Shown here: positions 53,852 to 62,232 of the stretch, in pieces | How positions within the stretch are numbered: position 1 is the stretch's first letter | Layout: each line of letters starts with the position of its first letter | Assembly: GCA_963714455.1 (NCBI GenBank) | Contig: CAVQON010000019.1 | Coordinates: forward strand, 196,111 to 260,110 | Reading direction: 5' to 3' | DNA from: CAVQGZ01 sp963714455 | GTDB lineage: Bacteria > Actinomycetota > Actinomycetes > Jiangellales > Jiangellaceae | Length of the DNA stretch: 64,000 bases | The notes under the pieces: generated by a model | Told to the model about the DNA's origin: nothing | Databases searched by the model: none | Seen by the model: only the letters and a program-made list of their open reading frames with translations | Position numbers and translations under genes: made by a program

Positions 53852-56407
53852 TTATTGAAGTCCTCGGCGGCGGCGCTGGGCGGCGACGATGAGGAAGGCA
53901 CCCGCGGCGGCCAGGCCAACGCCGAGGGTGAGCATCGGCCAGATCTGCGCGCCGGTGGTCGCCAGCGGCGGCTGAGTCGGGGTCACCGGCATTGTCGGTG
54001 TCGGTGTCGGCGTGGGGGTCTTCGGCTCGACCGGCGCGCAGTCCTCCGCGCCGGACTCACCAGTCGGGCCGACGACCAGGGTGGCGTTGAGGAAGCCGGT
54101 GCCCTCTTCGCCGCTGTCGAGGATGCAGTTGCCTGCCTCCACGGTCAGGGTCGTCGCCACTGTCGCCGTGACCGTGACTGTGTACGCGGCGCTCGCGTCC
54201 GCATCGAGGGGCACTGCCTCGGCAACCAGGGTGTTCTCGACCCCGTCCCAACCGGGGTTGATGTCTACGTCACCAGGCCCGGAGACGCTCGAGCCGGTGA
54301 TGGTGATGCCGTCGCCGAAGAGCAGCGAGTCCTCCAGGTCATACACTGTTGCGGCGCCGTTGCCCTGTTCGTCCTCGTTGCTCACGACGACGTCGTAGGT
54401 CACCTGCCAGCCGCCGTCACCGTCGTCCGTCGCGCCGGTAAGTGTCTTGGTCACGGCGGGGTTGTTCGGCTCGTCGGTGTTGACGATGGTGCAGGTGGCG
54501 GACTGGCCGTTGGCCAGGGTGACGGCCGAACCCTCGTTGGTGGCACCCTCGCAGGTCCAGTCGCTGGCGCTATAGCCACCGGGGCCGTCCTCGGCGAGCG
54601 CGTAGGACCCGGACGGGATCTGCGCCTCGGTGACTGCCTCCGCGCCGGTCACCCCCTCGATAGTGGCCTCACCGCTGCTGGCCGAGAGGGTCCAGTCGGC
54701 AGGCTCGCCGGCCGTGCCCCACTCGTTGACAACCTCCTTGACGAGGGTCAACTCCGCGGGCTGATCCGCGTTGGTGATGGTGCAGGTGGCGACCTGGCCG
54801 AGGGTGAGCGCGAGCAAGCTCCCCTCCAGCGTTCCTTCGCCGGTGCAGACCCAGTCGAAGGCGTCGTACCCGTCGGGACCATTGGACTCGGCGAGGTCGT
54901 AGCTGCCGGCGTCGACCGCCGCGGCCGTCACGGCCGGGTCGCCGGTCGGACCGGTGATCGGCGTCGGCCCGACCGCGGACAGAGTCCAGTCAGTCGGCGC
55001 GGCCGTGCCGCCGAACTCGTTGACGACCTCCTTGACCAGGGTCAGCTCCGCGGGCTGGTCGTCGTTGATGATCGTGCAGGTGACCTCGGCGCCGAGCACA
55101 ATGCTGAGCTCGGTGCCGGTGACGATCCCGCCGGTGCAGTCCCAGTTCCCGGCGTCGTACCCGGCGGGGCCATCGGACTCGGACAGCTCGTAGCTGCCGG
55201 CGTCGACCGTGGCGCCGGTGACGGCAGGGTCCCCGGTCGTCCCGGTGAGCGGGGTGGGGCCGTCCGCAGCGAGCGTCCATTCCGTAGCAGCGGCGGTCCC
55301 ACCGTTGTCATTGACGACCTCCTTGACCAGGGTCAGTCGCGCCGGCTGGTCGTCATTGACGATGGTGCACGTGACCTCGTCGCCTTCAGCGAGTGTGACC
55401 GTGTCGGCGGTGGTCTCGGATGCGCCCGTGCACTCCCAGTCGGAAGCGCCGTAACCCGCGGGGCCGTTCTCGCTGAGGTCGTACTCGCCGACCATCACCG
55501 GCGCACTGGTCACGGCGTCGTCACCGGTGCTGCCGCTGACGGGCGTGGGGCCATCGGCCGTGAGGGTCCAGTCCGTCGGGGCCGCGGTGCCGCCGTCGTC
55601 GTTGACGACCTGCTTGACCAAGGTGAGCAGTGGGCTGATGGCCGTGTTGGTGATGGTGCAGACGACGTTGCCTCCCGGTGGGACGGTGACCGTGTCATCT
55701 TGGGTGACGCCGCCCTGGCAGATCCAGTCGCCCGGGTCGAAGCCGATTGGGCCGACCTCGCTGAGGAGGTACTCACCGGAGAAGACCTCGACCTCGGAGA
55801 CACCGCCGGGGGAGGCCGGGTCGCCGTTGCCGGAGACGGGTGCCTGGCCGCCGCCGTTGGGGGTCGCCGTGAGCGTCCAGTCGGCGGGGGCCCTGCTGCT
55901 GCCGGCGGCGTTGCCGTCAACCACCTTGACGAGGGTGAGCAGGGCAGGCTGGTCGTCGTTGTCGATCGTGCAGGTGACCTCGGCGCCGTTGGCGACGGCC
56001 ACCACGGACCCAGTCAGGGCCCCCCCGGTGCACTGCCAGTCCGAGGCGGTGTATCCCGCAGGTCCACCCGTCTCAGCCAGGTCGTAGCTGCCCGCGTCCA
56101 CCGTCGCGGCGGTCACAGCGTCGGAGCCCGTCGCGCCGCTGATCGGCGTCGGGCCGTCGGCAGACAGCGTCCAGTCCGTCGGCGCCGCCGTGCCACCCTG
56201 GTCGTTGGTGACCGTCTTGACCAGCGTCAGCAGGGCAGGCTGGTCGTCGTTGTCAATCGTGCAGGTGACCTCGGCGCCGTTGGCGACGGCCACCACGGAC
56301 CCAGTCAGGGCCCCCCCGGTGCACTGCCAGTCCGAGGCGGTGTATCCCGCAGGTCCACCCGTCTCAGCCAGGTCGTAGCTGCCCGCGTCCACCGTCGCGG
56401 CGGTCAC
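53852..56407 (-). CDS. C-terminal part of frameshifted VWA/CnaB-repeat surface protein
   Basis: The 851-residue frame starts at a GTG that overlaps the stop of the upstream part in GTGA. It contains about seven CnaB-like domains. Each has LTLVK at the start, YxLxE near the middle and CTIxN at the end: the Lys, Glu and Asn of intramolecular isopeptide bonds. Each also has two Cys for a possible disulfide. A DUF11-like domain, a TP-rich stalk (TPTPTPTMP) and the sorting signal LATTGAQ follow, then one membrane helix and RRRRGLQ. LATTG fits class E sortases. No signal peptide precedes this part, so alone it could not be exported. It is most likely one gene with the upstream part, broken by a 2-nt insertion. 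Confidence 0.8.
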   Translation of the reverse strand: MTAATVDAGSYDLAETGGPAGYTASDWQCTGGALTGSVVAVANGAEVTCTIDNDDQPALLTLVKTVTNDQGGTAAPTDWTLSADGPTPISGATGSDAVTAATVDAGSYDLAETGGPAGYTASDWQCTGGALTGSVVAVANGAEVTCTIDNDDQPALLTLVKVVDGNAAGSSRAPADWTLTATPNGGGQAPVSGNGDPASPGGVSEVEVFSGEYLLSEVGPIGFDPGDWICQGGVTQDDTVTVPPGGNVVCTITNTAISPLLTLVKQVVNDDGGTAAPTDWTLTADGPTPVSGSTGDDAVTSAPVMVGEYDLSENGPAGYGASDWECTGASETTADTVTLAEGDEVTCTIVNDDQPARLTLVKEVVNDNGGTAAATEWTLAADGPTPLTGTTGDPAVTGATVDAGSYELSESDGPAGYDAGNWDCTGGIVTGTELSIVLGAEVTCTIINDDQPAELTLVKEVVNEFGGTAAPTDWTLSAVGPTPITGPTGDPAVTAAAVDAGSYDLAESNGPDGYDAFDWVCTGEGTLEGSLLALTLGQVATCTITNADQPAELTLVKEVVNEWGTAGEPADWTLSASSGEATIEGVTGAEAVTEAQIPSGSYALAEDGPGGYSASDWTCEGATNEGSAVTLANGQSATCTIVNTDEPNNPAVTKTLTGATDDGDGGWQVTYDVVVSNEDEQGNGAATVYDLEDSLLFGDGITITGSSVSGPGDVDINPGWDGVENTLVAEAVPLDADASAAYTVTVTATVATTLTVEAGNCILDSGEEGTGFLNATLVVGPTGESGAEDCAPVEPKTPTPTPTPTMPVTPTQPPLATTGAQIWPMLTLGVGLAAAGAFLIVAAQRRRRGLQ

Positions 56408-57100
56408 AGCGTCGGAGCCCGTCGCGCCGCTGATCGGCGTCGGGCCGTCGGCAGACAGCGTCCAGTCCGTCGGCGCCGCCGTGCCACGCCGTGGTCGTTG
56501 GTGACCGTCTTGACCAGCGTCAGCAGGGCAGGCTGGTCGTCGTTGTCAATCGTGCAGGTGACCTCGGCGCCGTTGGCGACGGCCACCACGGACCCAGTCA
56601 CGGCCCCCCCGGTGCACTGCCAGTCCGAGGCGGTGTACCCAGCAGGTCCACCCGTCTCGGCCAGGTCGTAGCTGCCCGCGTCCACCGTCGCGGCGGTCAC
56701 AGCGTCGGAGCCCGTCGCGCCGCTGATCGGCGTCGGGCCGTCGGCAGACAGCGTCCAGTCCGTCGGCGCCGCCGTGCCACCCTGGTCGTTGGTGACCGTC
56801 TTGACCAGCGTCAGCAGGGCAGGCTGGTCGTCGTTGTCAATCGTGCAGGTGACCTCGGCGCCGTTGGCGACGGCCACCACGGACCCAGTCAGGGCCCCCC
56901 CGGTGCACTGCCAGTCCGAGGCGGTGTATCCCGCAGGTCCACCCGTCTCGGCCAGGTCGTAGCTGCCCGCGTCCACCGTCGCGGCGGTCACAGCGTCGGA
57001 GCCCGTCGCGCCGCTGATCGGCGTCGGGCCGTCGGCAGACAGCGTCCAGTCCGTCGGCGCCGCGGTCCCGCCGTCGTCGTTGGTGACTGTCTTGATGAGC
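55947..57100. repeat. Four near-identical 291-bp tandem repeats inside the surface-protein gene
   Basis: A landmark (GGCTGGTCGTCGTTGTC) recurs at 55947, 56238, 56531 and 56822, giving steps of 291, 293 and 291 bp. Each unit encodes one 97-residue CnaB-like domain. The 293 step contains the 2-nt insertion near 56485 that breaks the reading frame. More diverged copies flank the block. Confidence 0.9.
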
Positions 57101-60030
57101 GTCAGCGACGACGGGAGGTCACGGTTGGTGAACGTGCAGGTGCCCTCGGTGAGCGGGTCGAGCGTGATCGACTCACCTTCGACGGGGGTCTGATCGACCT
57201 CGCAGATCACCGAGACTTGCTCGTAGCCGTCGGGGCCGGACTCGCTGAGCTGGTACTCGACCCCGGGCCGGACCAGCTGGGGCTCCTCAGCGTCCGATCC
57301 CATGACGGTGACGGGGCCCAGCCCATCCGGGAATGTGCCGGTCGGAGTCGCGGTGAGCTCCCAGTCCGCCGCGACGGCAGTACCGCCGTTCTCGTTCACG
57401 ACGACCTTGTTGAGCACCAGTTCGGCGGCCTGGTTCACGGCAGAGCACAGGACTCGGGCACCGAGCGGGACCTGGACGCCACCGTTGAGCCCATCGTTGA
57501 AGCCCGGGATCGGCGTGCCGTCCGCGTCAACTCGGATACACGTCATCGATCCGGTGGACAGCGGGTTGTTCTGAAGGTCACTACGACGGTCGACCTGCGC
57601 GAACCGGGGGTCCCCACCGCTCTCGCGCAGCTGATAGGTCACGTCAGGCGTGACCGAGATGTTCGTGACGCCGGCCGTGCCGGTCGCTCCGATCGGCCCG
57701 GGAAGCGCGCCGGTCGGCGCCACGGCCTCCAGGGTCCATCCGGTCGGGTCGGCCGCACCCGCCGGTTGCACCTGCTTGGCCAGGGTGAGCAGCGTGTCGC
57801 AAACCACCGTATTGGTCACCCGGTAGGTGTTCGACGCTTCGGACAGGGTCGCCTCGTAGGGCAGCGCCGCGTCGACCGTGACCCCGTTCGCCAGGGTGAC
57901 CCGGCTCGCGGTGAGCTGGCAGAGGTCGCTGGCGAGAGCTGTCGTCTCGGATACGGTGGCGACGTCGTCAACCGAGTACCCCGACCGCTCGACCCCCCAC
58001 GGCTGGGTGGTGGCACCGGCACCGTCAGGGCCGGTCAGGCTGAGGGTGGCCTGGAACCCGTCGGGCTGGTTGCCGTCGTCATAGGCCGTCCCGTTGATGA
58101 TCCACTGTTTGTCGACAGCGATGCTGGCAGGCGGCTGCGGGGCCCGGTTGTACACCGTGCAGCTGACCGGATACGAGCTCGCAGCAGTCGTGGAGAAGCC
58201 CAAGGACCCGACGTTGGTGACAGTCACGGCTGCGCCGGTGTCCAGACGGCTGCACTCGGCATTATTGCCGCCTTGGGTAACCAGCGTGAAGCCCGGTTGT
58301 TGCGTCTCGGTGACAGTGACCGGGGCCGTAGTAGTGCCACCAGGGAAGGTCAGGGGGAAGTTTACGGCGCCGGTGCCGTTGCCCGTCGTTGTCAGGCTTG
58401 CCGGCAGCCCACCGATACCGGACGCCGTCGTGGTCCCGTCGAACGTCCACCCGGACCCTGCCGGCTGCGCGCCGGTGACGTCCTCGCCGGAGTTGGTCGA
58501 CGGCACGATCTGCTTGACGACGGTGAGCGAGCCCTCACAGTTGCCGAGGGCGAGGGCGCGCAGCCCAGCGGCCGCGGCTTCGTAGGTCGGGGACTGGTAG
58601 TAGTCGGAGTTGGGATTCGGCCCCGAGATGGCTGCCAGGTTCAGCGCAGTGGAGGCGTCTTCGACGCCCGAGCCGACACCCACCGCGATGACGCGGGAAC
58701 CCCGCGCCTTGATCGCGTTGGCGGAGAAGATGCCGTTCTCCATCTCGCGGAACCGGGTGTAGAAGCCAGGCCCCTCCGCGGGGGCGCTGTAGAAGGTCGG
58801 GCTCCCGTCGGTGATGACGACGACCACGTCGGCTCGGTCGCCGACGGCGGCGGCGTAGAGGCCGCGGTCCCAGTTGGTGCCGCCACCGGAGCCCCATCCC
58901 GCGTATCTCGTCTTGAAGGCGGCGGCCTGCGCGGCGGTGGAGACGGAGGTGAGGGAGGGGTAGTTCTGAGAGGCGTTGACACCTGGGGACAGCGTGGAGA
59001 ACGAGTACAGAGACATGCGCGACGGGGTGCCGACGAGCGCGTCGGTCAGCGTGTCGGCGGCTGCCTTGAGGTTGACGATGTCGGCGCCGACCGAGCCGGA
59101 GATGTCGAGGACGAGGGCGACATCGAGACCGCACTTGACCAACCCGGTCGGGTTTGTTCGGGACTGCTGCCAGACTCCACCCGAGGCCGTGCGGTTCGTT
59201 GCCCCGGTGCCGATCATGAAGTTCGAGGTCGACGTGTAGGTCTGTCCTGCGCGCAGCTGGGGTCCGGTCTGGAAAAGGTAGGCGCTGGAGACAGAACTCG
59301 ACCCGTCTCCCTGGCCGGTGCGCAGCAGTGTGCTCTCGAACCACCCAGCCGGCACAGCGACATGACGCACCCAGAACCGCTCGTCCCGGTTGGCCCCACC
59401 GTTCTGCGTGTTGGGCACCACGAAGCTGCAGTCCCCGTCCAAGTCGGAGGTGCAGGTGAACAGGGGTGATCCGCCCGAAGCGTTGGCATACAGGCCCAGC
59501 TGCACACCTGCCAGACCTGCGACCGTGGTGGTGCCGGTGCGGTCTCCGCCCACCGACACGTTGATGACGGCGTTGTTGCCCGTCGCCGGAGGAATGGCCA
59601 GCGGCATGATGCCCACGGGTTCGTCGGCCGCGGGCCGCTCAGCAGCGGGGTCGGCGGCGGGGGCCTCCTCGGCCTCCTCGGCCTCCTCGACGGGGGCCAC
59701 GGGGGCCTCATCAGCGGGGGCCTGCTGGGCTTCGTCGGCGGGGGCCTCCTGGGCCTCCTCGGCCGTCGTGTCCGTGTCCTCATCGATGGTGGTGGTCGAT
59801 GGCTCCCCGGAGAGGCCCTCGCCGGGGATCGGCGTGTCCGAGGTGGTGGCCGTCGCCTGCAGCTCAACGGCAGCAGGCGTTTCCACCGACGGCGCAGTGC
59901 CGGTCGGGTTCGCCAGCGTGGCAGACGCCGGACCGGCCAGCACCAAAGCCCCGACGACCACGGAGGTGGCAGCAGCGCCGATCCGAGGCCGACGGTGGCG
60001 AGGACTGATGCCGGCGGAGCGGAGAGTCAT
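56404..60030 (-). CDS. N-terminal part of frameshifted VWA/CnaB-repeat surface protein
   Basis: The 1208-residue frame starts at ATG 60030 with a signal peptide (RHRRPR, hydrophobic 20-33, cleavage near residue 37-40). An acidic Ala/Glu/Pro-rich stretch (60-140) and a beta domain follow. A VWA domain lies at about 300-498, with the MIDAS motif DISGS (Asp309, Ser311, Ser313), GGGTNW and ITDGSP. Several SpaA/CnaB-like domains come next, including two full near-identical 97-residue repeats. The frame derails in the third repeat near 56485 (NDHGVARRR) and stops at 56404. Removing 2 nt joins it to the downstream part, giving a protein of about 2,058 residues. VWA adhesins bind host or matrix ligands through a metal. 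Confidence 0.82.
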   Translation of the reverse strand: MTLRSAGISPRHRRPRIGAAATSVVVGALVLAGPASATLANPTGTAPSVETPAAVELQATATTSDTPIPGEGLSGEPSTTTIDEDTDTTAEEAQEAPADEAQQAPADEAPVAPVEEAEEAEEAPAADPAAERPAADEPVGIMPLAIPPATGNNAVINVSVGGDRTGTTTVAGLAGVQLGLYANASGGSPLFTCTSDLDGDCSFVVPNTQNGGANRDERFWVRHVAVPAGWFESTLLRTGQGDGSSSVSSAYLFQTGPQLRAGQTYTSTSNFMIGTGATNRTASGGVWQQSRTNPTGLVKCGLDVALVLDISGSVGADIVNLKAAADTLTDALVGTPSRMSLYSFSTLSPGVNASQNYPSLTSVSTAAQAAAFKTRYAGWGSGGGTNWDRGLYAAAVGDRADVVVVITDGSPTFYSAPAEGPGFYTRFREMENGIFSANAIKARGSRVIAVGVGSGVEDASTALNLAAISGPNPNSDYYQSPTYEAAAAGLRALALGNCEGSLTVVKQIVPSTNSGEDVTGAQPAGSGWTFDGTTTASGIGGLPASLTTTGNGTGAVNFPLTFPGGTTTAPVTVTETQQPGFTLVTQGGNNAECSRLDTGAAVTVTNVGSLGFSTTAASSYPVSCTVYNRAPQPPASIAVDKQWIINGTAYDDGNQPDGFQATLSLTGPDGAGATTQPWGVERSGYSVDDVATVSETTALASDLCQLTASRVTLANGVTVDAALPYEATLSEASNTYRVTNTVVCDTLLTLAKQVQPAGAADPTGWTLEAVAPTGALPGPIGATGTAGVTNISVTPDVTYQLRESGGDPRFAQVDRRSDLQNNPLSTGSMTCIRVDADGTPIPGFNDGLNGGVQVPLGARVLCSAVNQAAELVLNKVVVNENGGTAVAADWELTATPTGTFPDGLGPVTVMGSDAEEPQLVRPGVEYQLSESGPDGYEQVSVICEVDQTPVEGESITLDPLTEGTCTFTNRDLPSSLTLIKTVTNDDGGTAAPTDWTLSADGPTPISGATGSDAVTAATVDAGSYDLAETGGPAGYTASDWQCTGGALTGSVVAVANGAEVTCTIDNDDQPALLTLVKTVTNDQGGTAAPTDWTLSADGPTPISGATGSDAVTAATVDAGSYDLAETGGPAGYTASDWQCTGGAVTGSVVAVANGAEVTCTIDNDDQPALLTLVKTVTNDHGVARRRRRTGRCLPTARRRSAARRAPTL

Positions 60031-60077
60031 CACGGCGACCTTGCAGTCAGGAGGCCGGCGTTCGTCCTCGCGGAAGC

Positions 60078-60083
60078 ACCATA
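60078..60083 (-). promoter_or_regulatory. Possible -10 box TATGGT of the surface-protein gene
   Basis: TATGGT lies 48 nt before ATG 60030, with no convincing -35. The insertion sequence begins about 53 bp further upstream. Confidence 0.3.
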
Positions 60084-60135
60084 GCGTCACCCCCGCACGG
60101 CCCGCTGGCGATCCTTGGTCACTAGCCCGCGACGA

Positions 60136-61555
60136 GACTCACGAAGACTGCCCGCGAAACGTTCCCCGTGCCTCACGTAGGAATGCCTGCGAAACGGTGA
60201 CCGTGGTGCGGCATGAGGAGTGGGTTGTCAATGGAGTCTCGTGCCGAGGTCACCAGGAGGTATGCGAAGGCGTATGCGAAGGCCTCGAAGAAAGACAAGG
60301 GTCGGGTGCTGGACCAGGTCGTCGATGTGACGGGGTGGTCTCGCGACAACGGCCGACGTCGACTGGCCTCGGCGGCCGCGCTGCCGGTGGGGCGTGGCCG
60401 GCAGGTCGCGGCCCGGCCGCGTAGGCCGCGCTCGCCGGAGTACTCCTACGACGCTTCGAAGGTGCTGCAGCGGGTGTGGGCCGCCTCGGGTGGGCAGTGC
60501 GGGAAGTACCTGGCGGTGTCGATGGGAGTCCAGCTCGATCTGCTCGAGCGGCATGGGGAACTCGTCGACGGCATCGACCGCTACGGCCCGGGTGTGCGTG
60601 GCGAGCTGTTGTCGATGTCGGCGGCCCCGATCGACCGGTACCTGCAGAGCGCCAAGGCCACCGATCAGGTCAAGGGCGTGTCCACGACGAAGCCCTCGCC
60701 GTTGCTGCGCTCGTCGATCACGATCCGGCGGGCCGGTGACGAGGTCGAGGCCGAGCCGGGGTTCTTCGAGGGCGACACCGTGGCGCACTGCGGGCCGACG
60801 CTGAAGGGCGAGTTCGCCCGCACGCTGAACCTGACCTGCGTGCACACCGGCTGCGTGGTGACCAGCACGGTGCGCAACAACGCCCACGTCCACATCCTGA
60901 AGGCGCTGCGCGCCGGCGTGGACGCAGTCCCCTTCGAGGTGACCGGGCTCGACTTCGACAACGGCAGCGAGTTCCTGAACAAGCCCGTGATCGCGTGGGC
61001 CGCCGAGCGGGAGATCTTCTTCACCAGGTCCCGGCCCTACAAGAAGAACGACCAGGCCACGATCGAGTCCAAGAACAACCACCTGGTCCGCAAGTACGGC
61101 TTCTACTACCGCTACGACACCACCGCGGAGCGCGCGGTGCTCAACCGGCTCTGGCGCCTGGTCAACGACCGGCTCAACTACCTCACCCCGACGAAGAAGC
61201 CCGTCGGCTTCGGCACCGACCGCAACGGCCGCCGCACCCGTCTCTACGACAGGCCCGCAACCCCGCTGGAGCGGCTGCTCACCGCGAACGTGCTCGCACC
61301 CGCCCAGGCCGCCGAACTGACCGCCTACCGCGACGAGCTCAACCCCGCCCAGATCGCCCGCGACATCGCTCACCACCAAGCCGTGCTGCTCACGCTGGCC
61401 AAGGACAAGACCGAACAGCTCTACCTCGCCAGCATCCCCAGCGTCCTGCCCGACGTCCGCGAAGGTATCCACATCAAGGCGTCCTGACACCCCACCCTCG
61501 CGGGCATTCCAGTTGAGGCACCGACCAGGTTTCGCGGACATCTTGGCTGAGGCAC
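60136..61555 (+). mobile_element. ISNCY/IS1202-like insertion sequence
   Basis: Inverted, imperfect ends flank a single transposase gene. Left: CTCACG near 60138, CCGCGAAAC 60152-60160, GTGCCTCAC 60168-60176 and GGAATGCCTGCGAAAC 60180-60195. Right: CGCGGGCATTCC 61499-61510, TGAGGCAC 61514-61521, GTTTCGCGG 61529-61537 and TGAGGCAC 61548-61555. The exact ends and target duplication were not resolved. Confidence 0.65.
60231..61487 (+). CDS. DDE transposase with integrase core (IS1202-like)
   Basis: The 418-residue transposase has an N-terminal helix-turn-helix region (KGRVLDQVVDVTGWSRDNGRRRL) and an RNase-H-fold core. The predicted acidic triad is Asp182 (EGDTVAHCG), Asp241 or Asp243 (GLDFDNGSEF) and Glu279 (QATIESKN). 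TRSRPYKKNDQA is the usual context in the IS1202/ISNCY group. It appears intact. ATG 60231 was taken; ATG 60213 is possible. It lies divergent to the surface-protein gene, about 200 bp from its start. Confidence 0.9.
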   Translation: MESRAEVTRRYAKAYAKASKKDKGRVLDQVVDVTGWSRDNGRRRLASAAALPVGRGRQVAARPRRPRSPEYSYDASKVLQRVWAASGGQCGKYLAVSMGVQLDLLERHGELVDGIDRYGPGVRGELLSMSAAPIDRYLQSAKATDQVKGVSTTKPSPLLRSSITIRRAGDEVEAEPGFFEGDTVAHCGPTLKGEFARTLNLTCVHTGCVVTSTVRNNAHVHILKALRAGVDAVPFEVTGLDFDNGSEFLNKPVIAWAAEREIFFTRSRPYKKNDQATIESKNNHLVRKYGFYYRYDTTAERAVLNRLWRLVNDRLNYLTPTKKPVGFGTDRNGRRTRLYDRPATPLERLLTANVLAPAQAAELTAYRDELNPAQIARDIAHHQAVLLTLAKDKTEQLYLASIPSVLPDVREGIHIKAS

Positions 61556-61775
61556 TACGGGCCGGTGAGGATCGGGTGGTGGGCCTGTCGTCGACGTCCA
61601 CGCAAGCCCCTACGGCCGCGTCTGTGACTCGCCGCGGAGTACCGGGACCCTCAGGTTCAGCCGGCAAGTGTGGTCAGGACTTCGCACGGCTGACCGGCAC
61701 ACCGCCACGACGGGAGTCGCGTCGGCGGCTGGGAAGAGGTGCCGTTCGTCACGTTCGAAGGCAGGACGGTCGCCG

Positions 61776-62192
61776 TCACCTCTGGCTTGTCATGCCATCC
61801 TGCTGCAGCACGTAGACGTTCCCGTCCGGTCCCCGGAAGAAGCACCATCCCCAGCCCTCGTCGGCGGCGTCGCCGGTGAGCTCGCTCGCCCAGACCAGGT
61901 CTCCGAGCAGCTCGATGCCAGCCGCTGCGAGCTCCTGGCGCGCCTTGCCGACGTCGTCCACAGCCAGGGCGATCAACACTCCGCACTCGAACTCGGCGGG
62001 GACCACCCGCGTGTCAACGCCAGATTGGCCGAAGACCTCAAGCAGATCCCGCTCGCCCGACGGCAAGCGGAAGCCGGCCCAGCCGGGATGGGTGAACGCT
62101 GGCTCCAAGCCGAGCACATCACGAAACAGCCCGACCGTGGCGTCGAAGTCCTTAGTCCTCGTTCCCACGAAGGACACCCTCAGAACCCTCAT
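61776..62192 (-). CDS. VOC/glyoxalase-fold protein
   Basis: The 138-residue protein has the vicinal-oxygen-chelate pattern of two beta-alpha-beta-beta-beta units: VSFVGTRTKDFDATVGLFRDVLG at the start, LIALAVDDVGKARQELAAAGIELLG in the middle and CFFRGPDGNVYVLQQ at the end. Such proteins act as metal-dependent lyases, dioxygenases or antibiotic-binding proteins; the metal-ligand set here is incomplete. ATG 62192 was chosen; nearby GTG codons are possible. The roughly 220 bp to the left (61556-61775) hold no gene. Confidence 0.8.
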   Translation of the reverse strand: MRVLRVSFVGTRTKDFDATVGLFRDVLGLEPAFTHPGWAGFRLPSGERDLLEVFGQSGVDTRVVPAEFECGVLIALAVDDVGKARQELAAAGIELLGDLVWASELTGDAADEGWGWCFFRGPDGNVYVLQQDGMTSQR

Positions 62193-62232
62193 CACTCCCA
62201 CTCTCGGCGGTTCGGATGAGGTTACCGATCGC

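Noticed and set aside
55947..57100. CRISPR-like array
   Set aside because: Units are 291 bp, contiguous and coding, with no spacers.
53855..59469. Very long + strand open frames opposite the surface-protein gene
   Set aside because: They reflect the repeats and GC-rich codons of the real gene on the other strand; their products are low-complexity Arg/Gly/Val sequence.
60100..61600. Target-site duplication of the IS1202-like element
   Set aside because: No convincing flanking direct repeat could be identified by eye because the exact ends are unclear.
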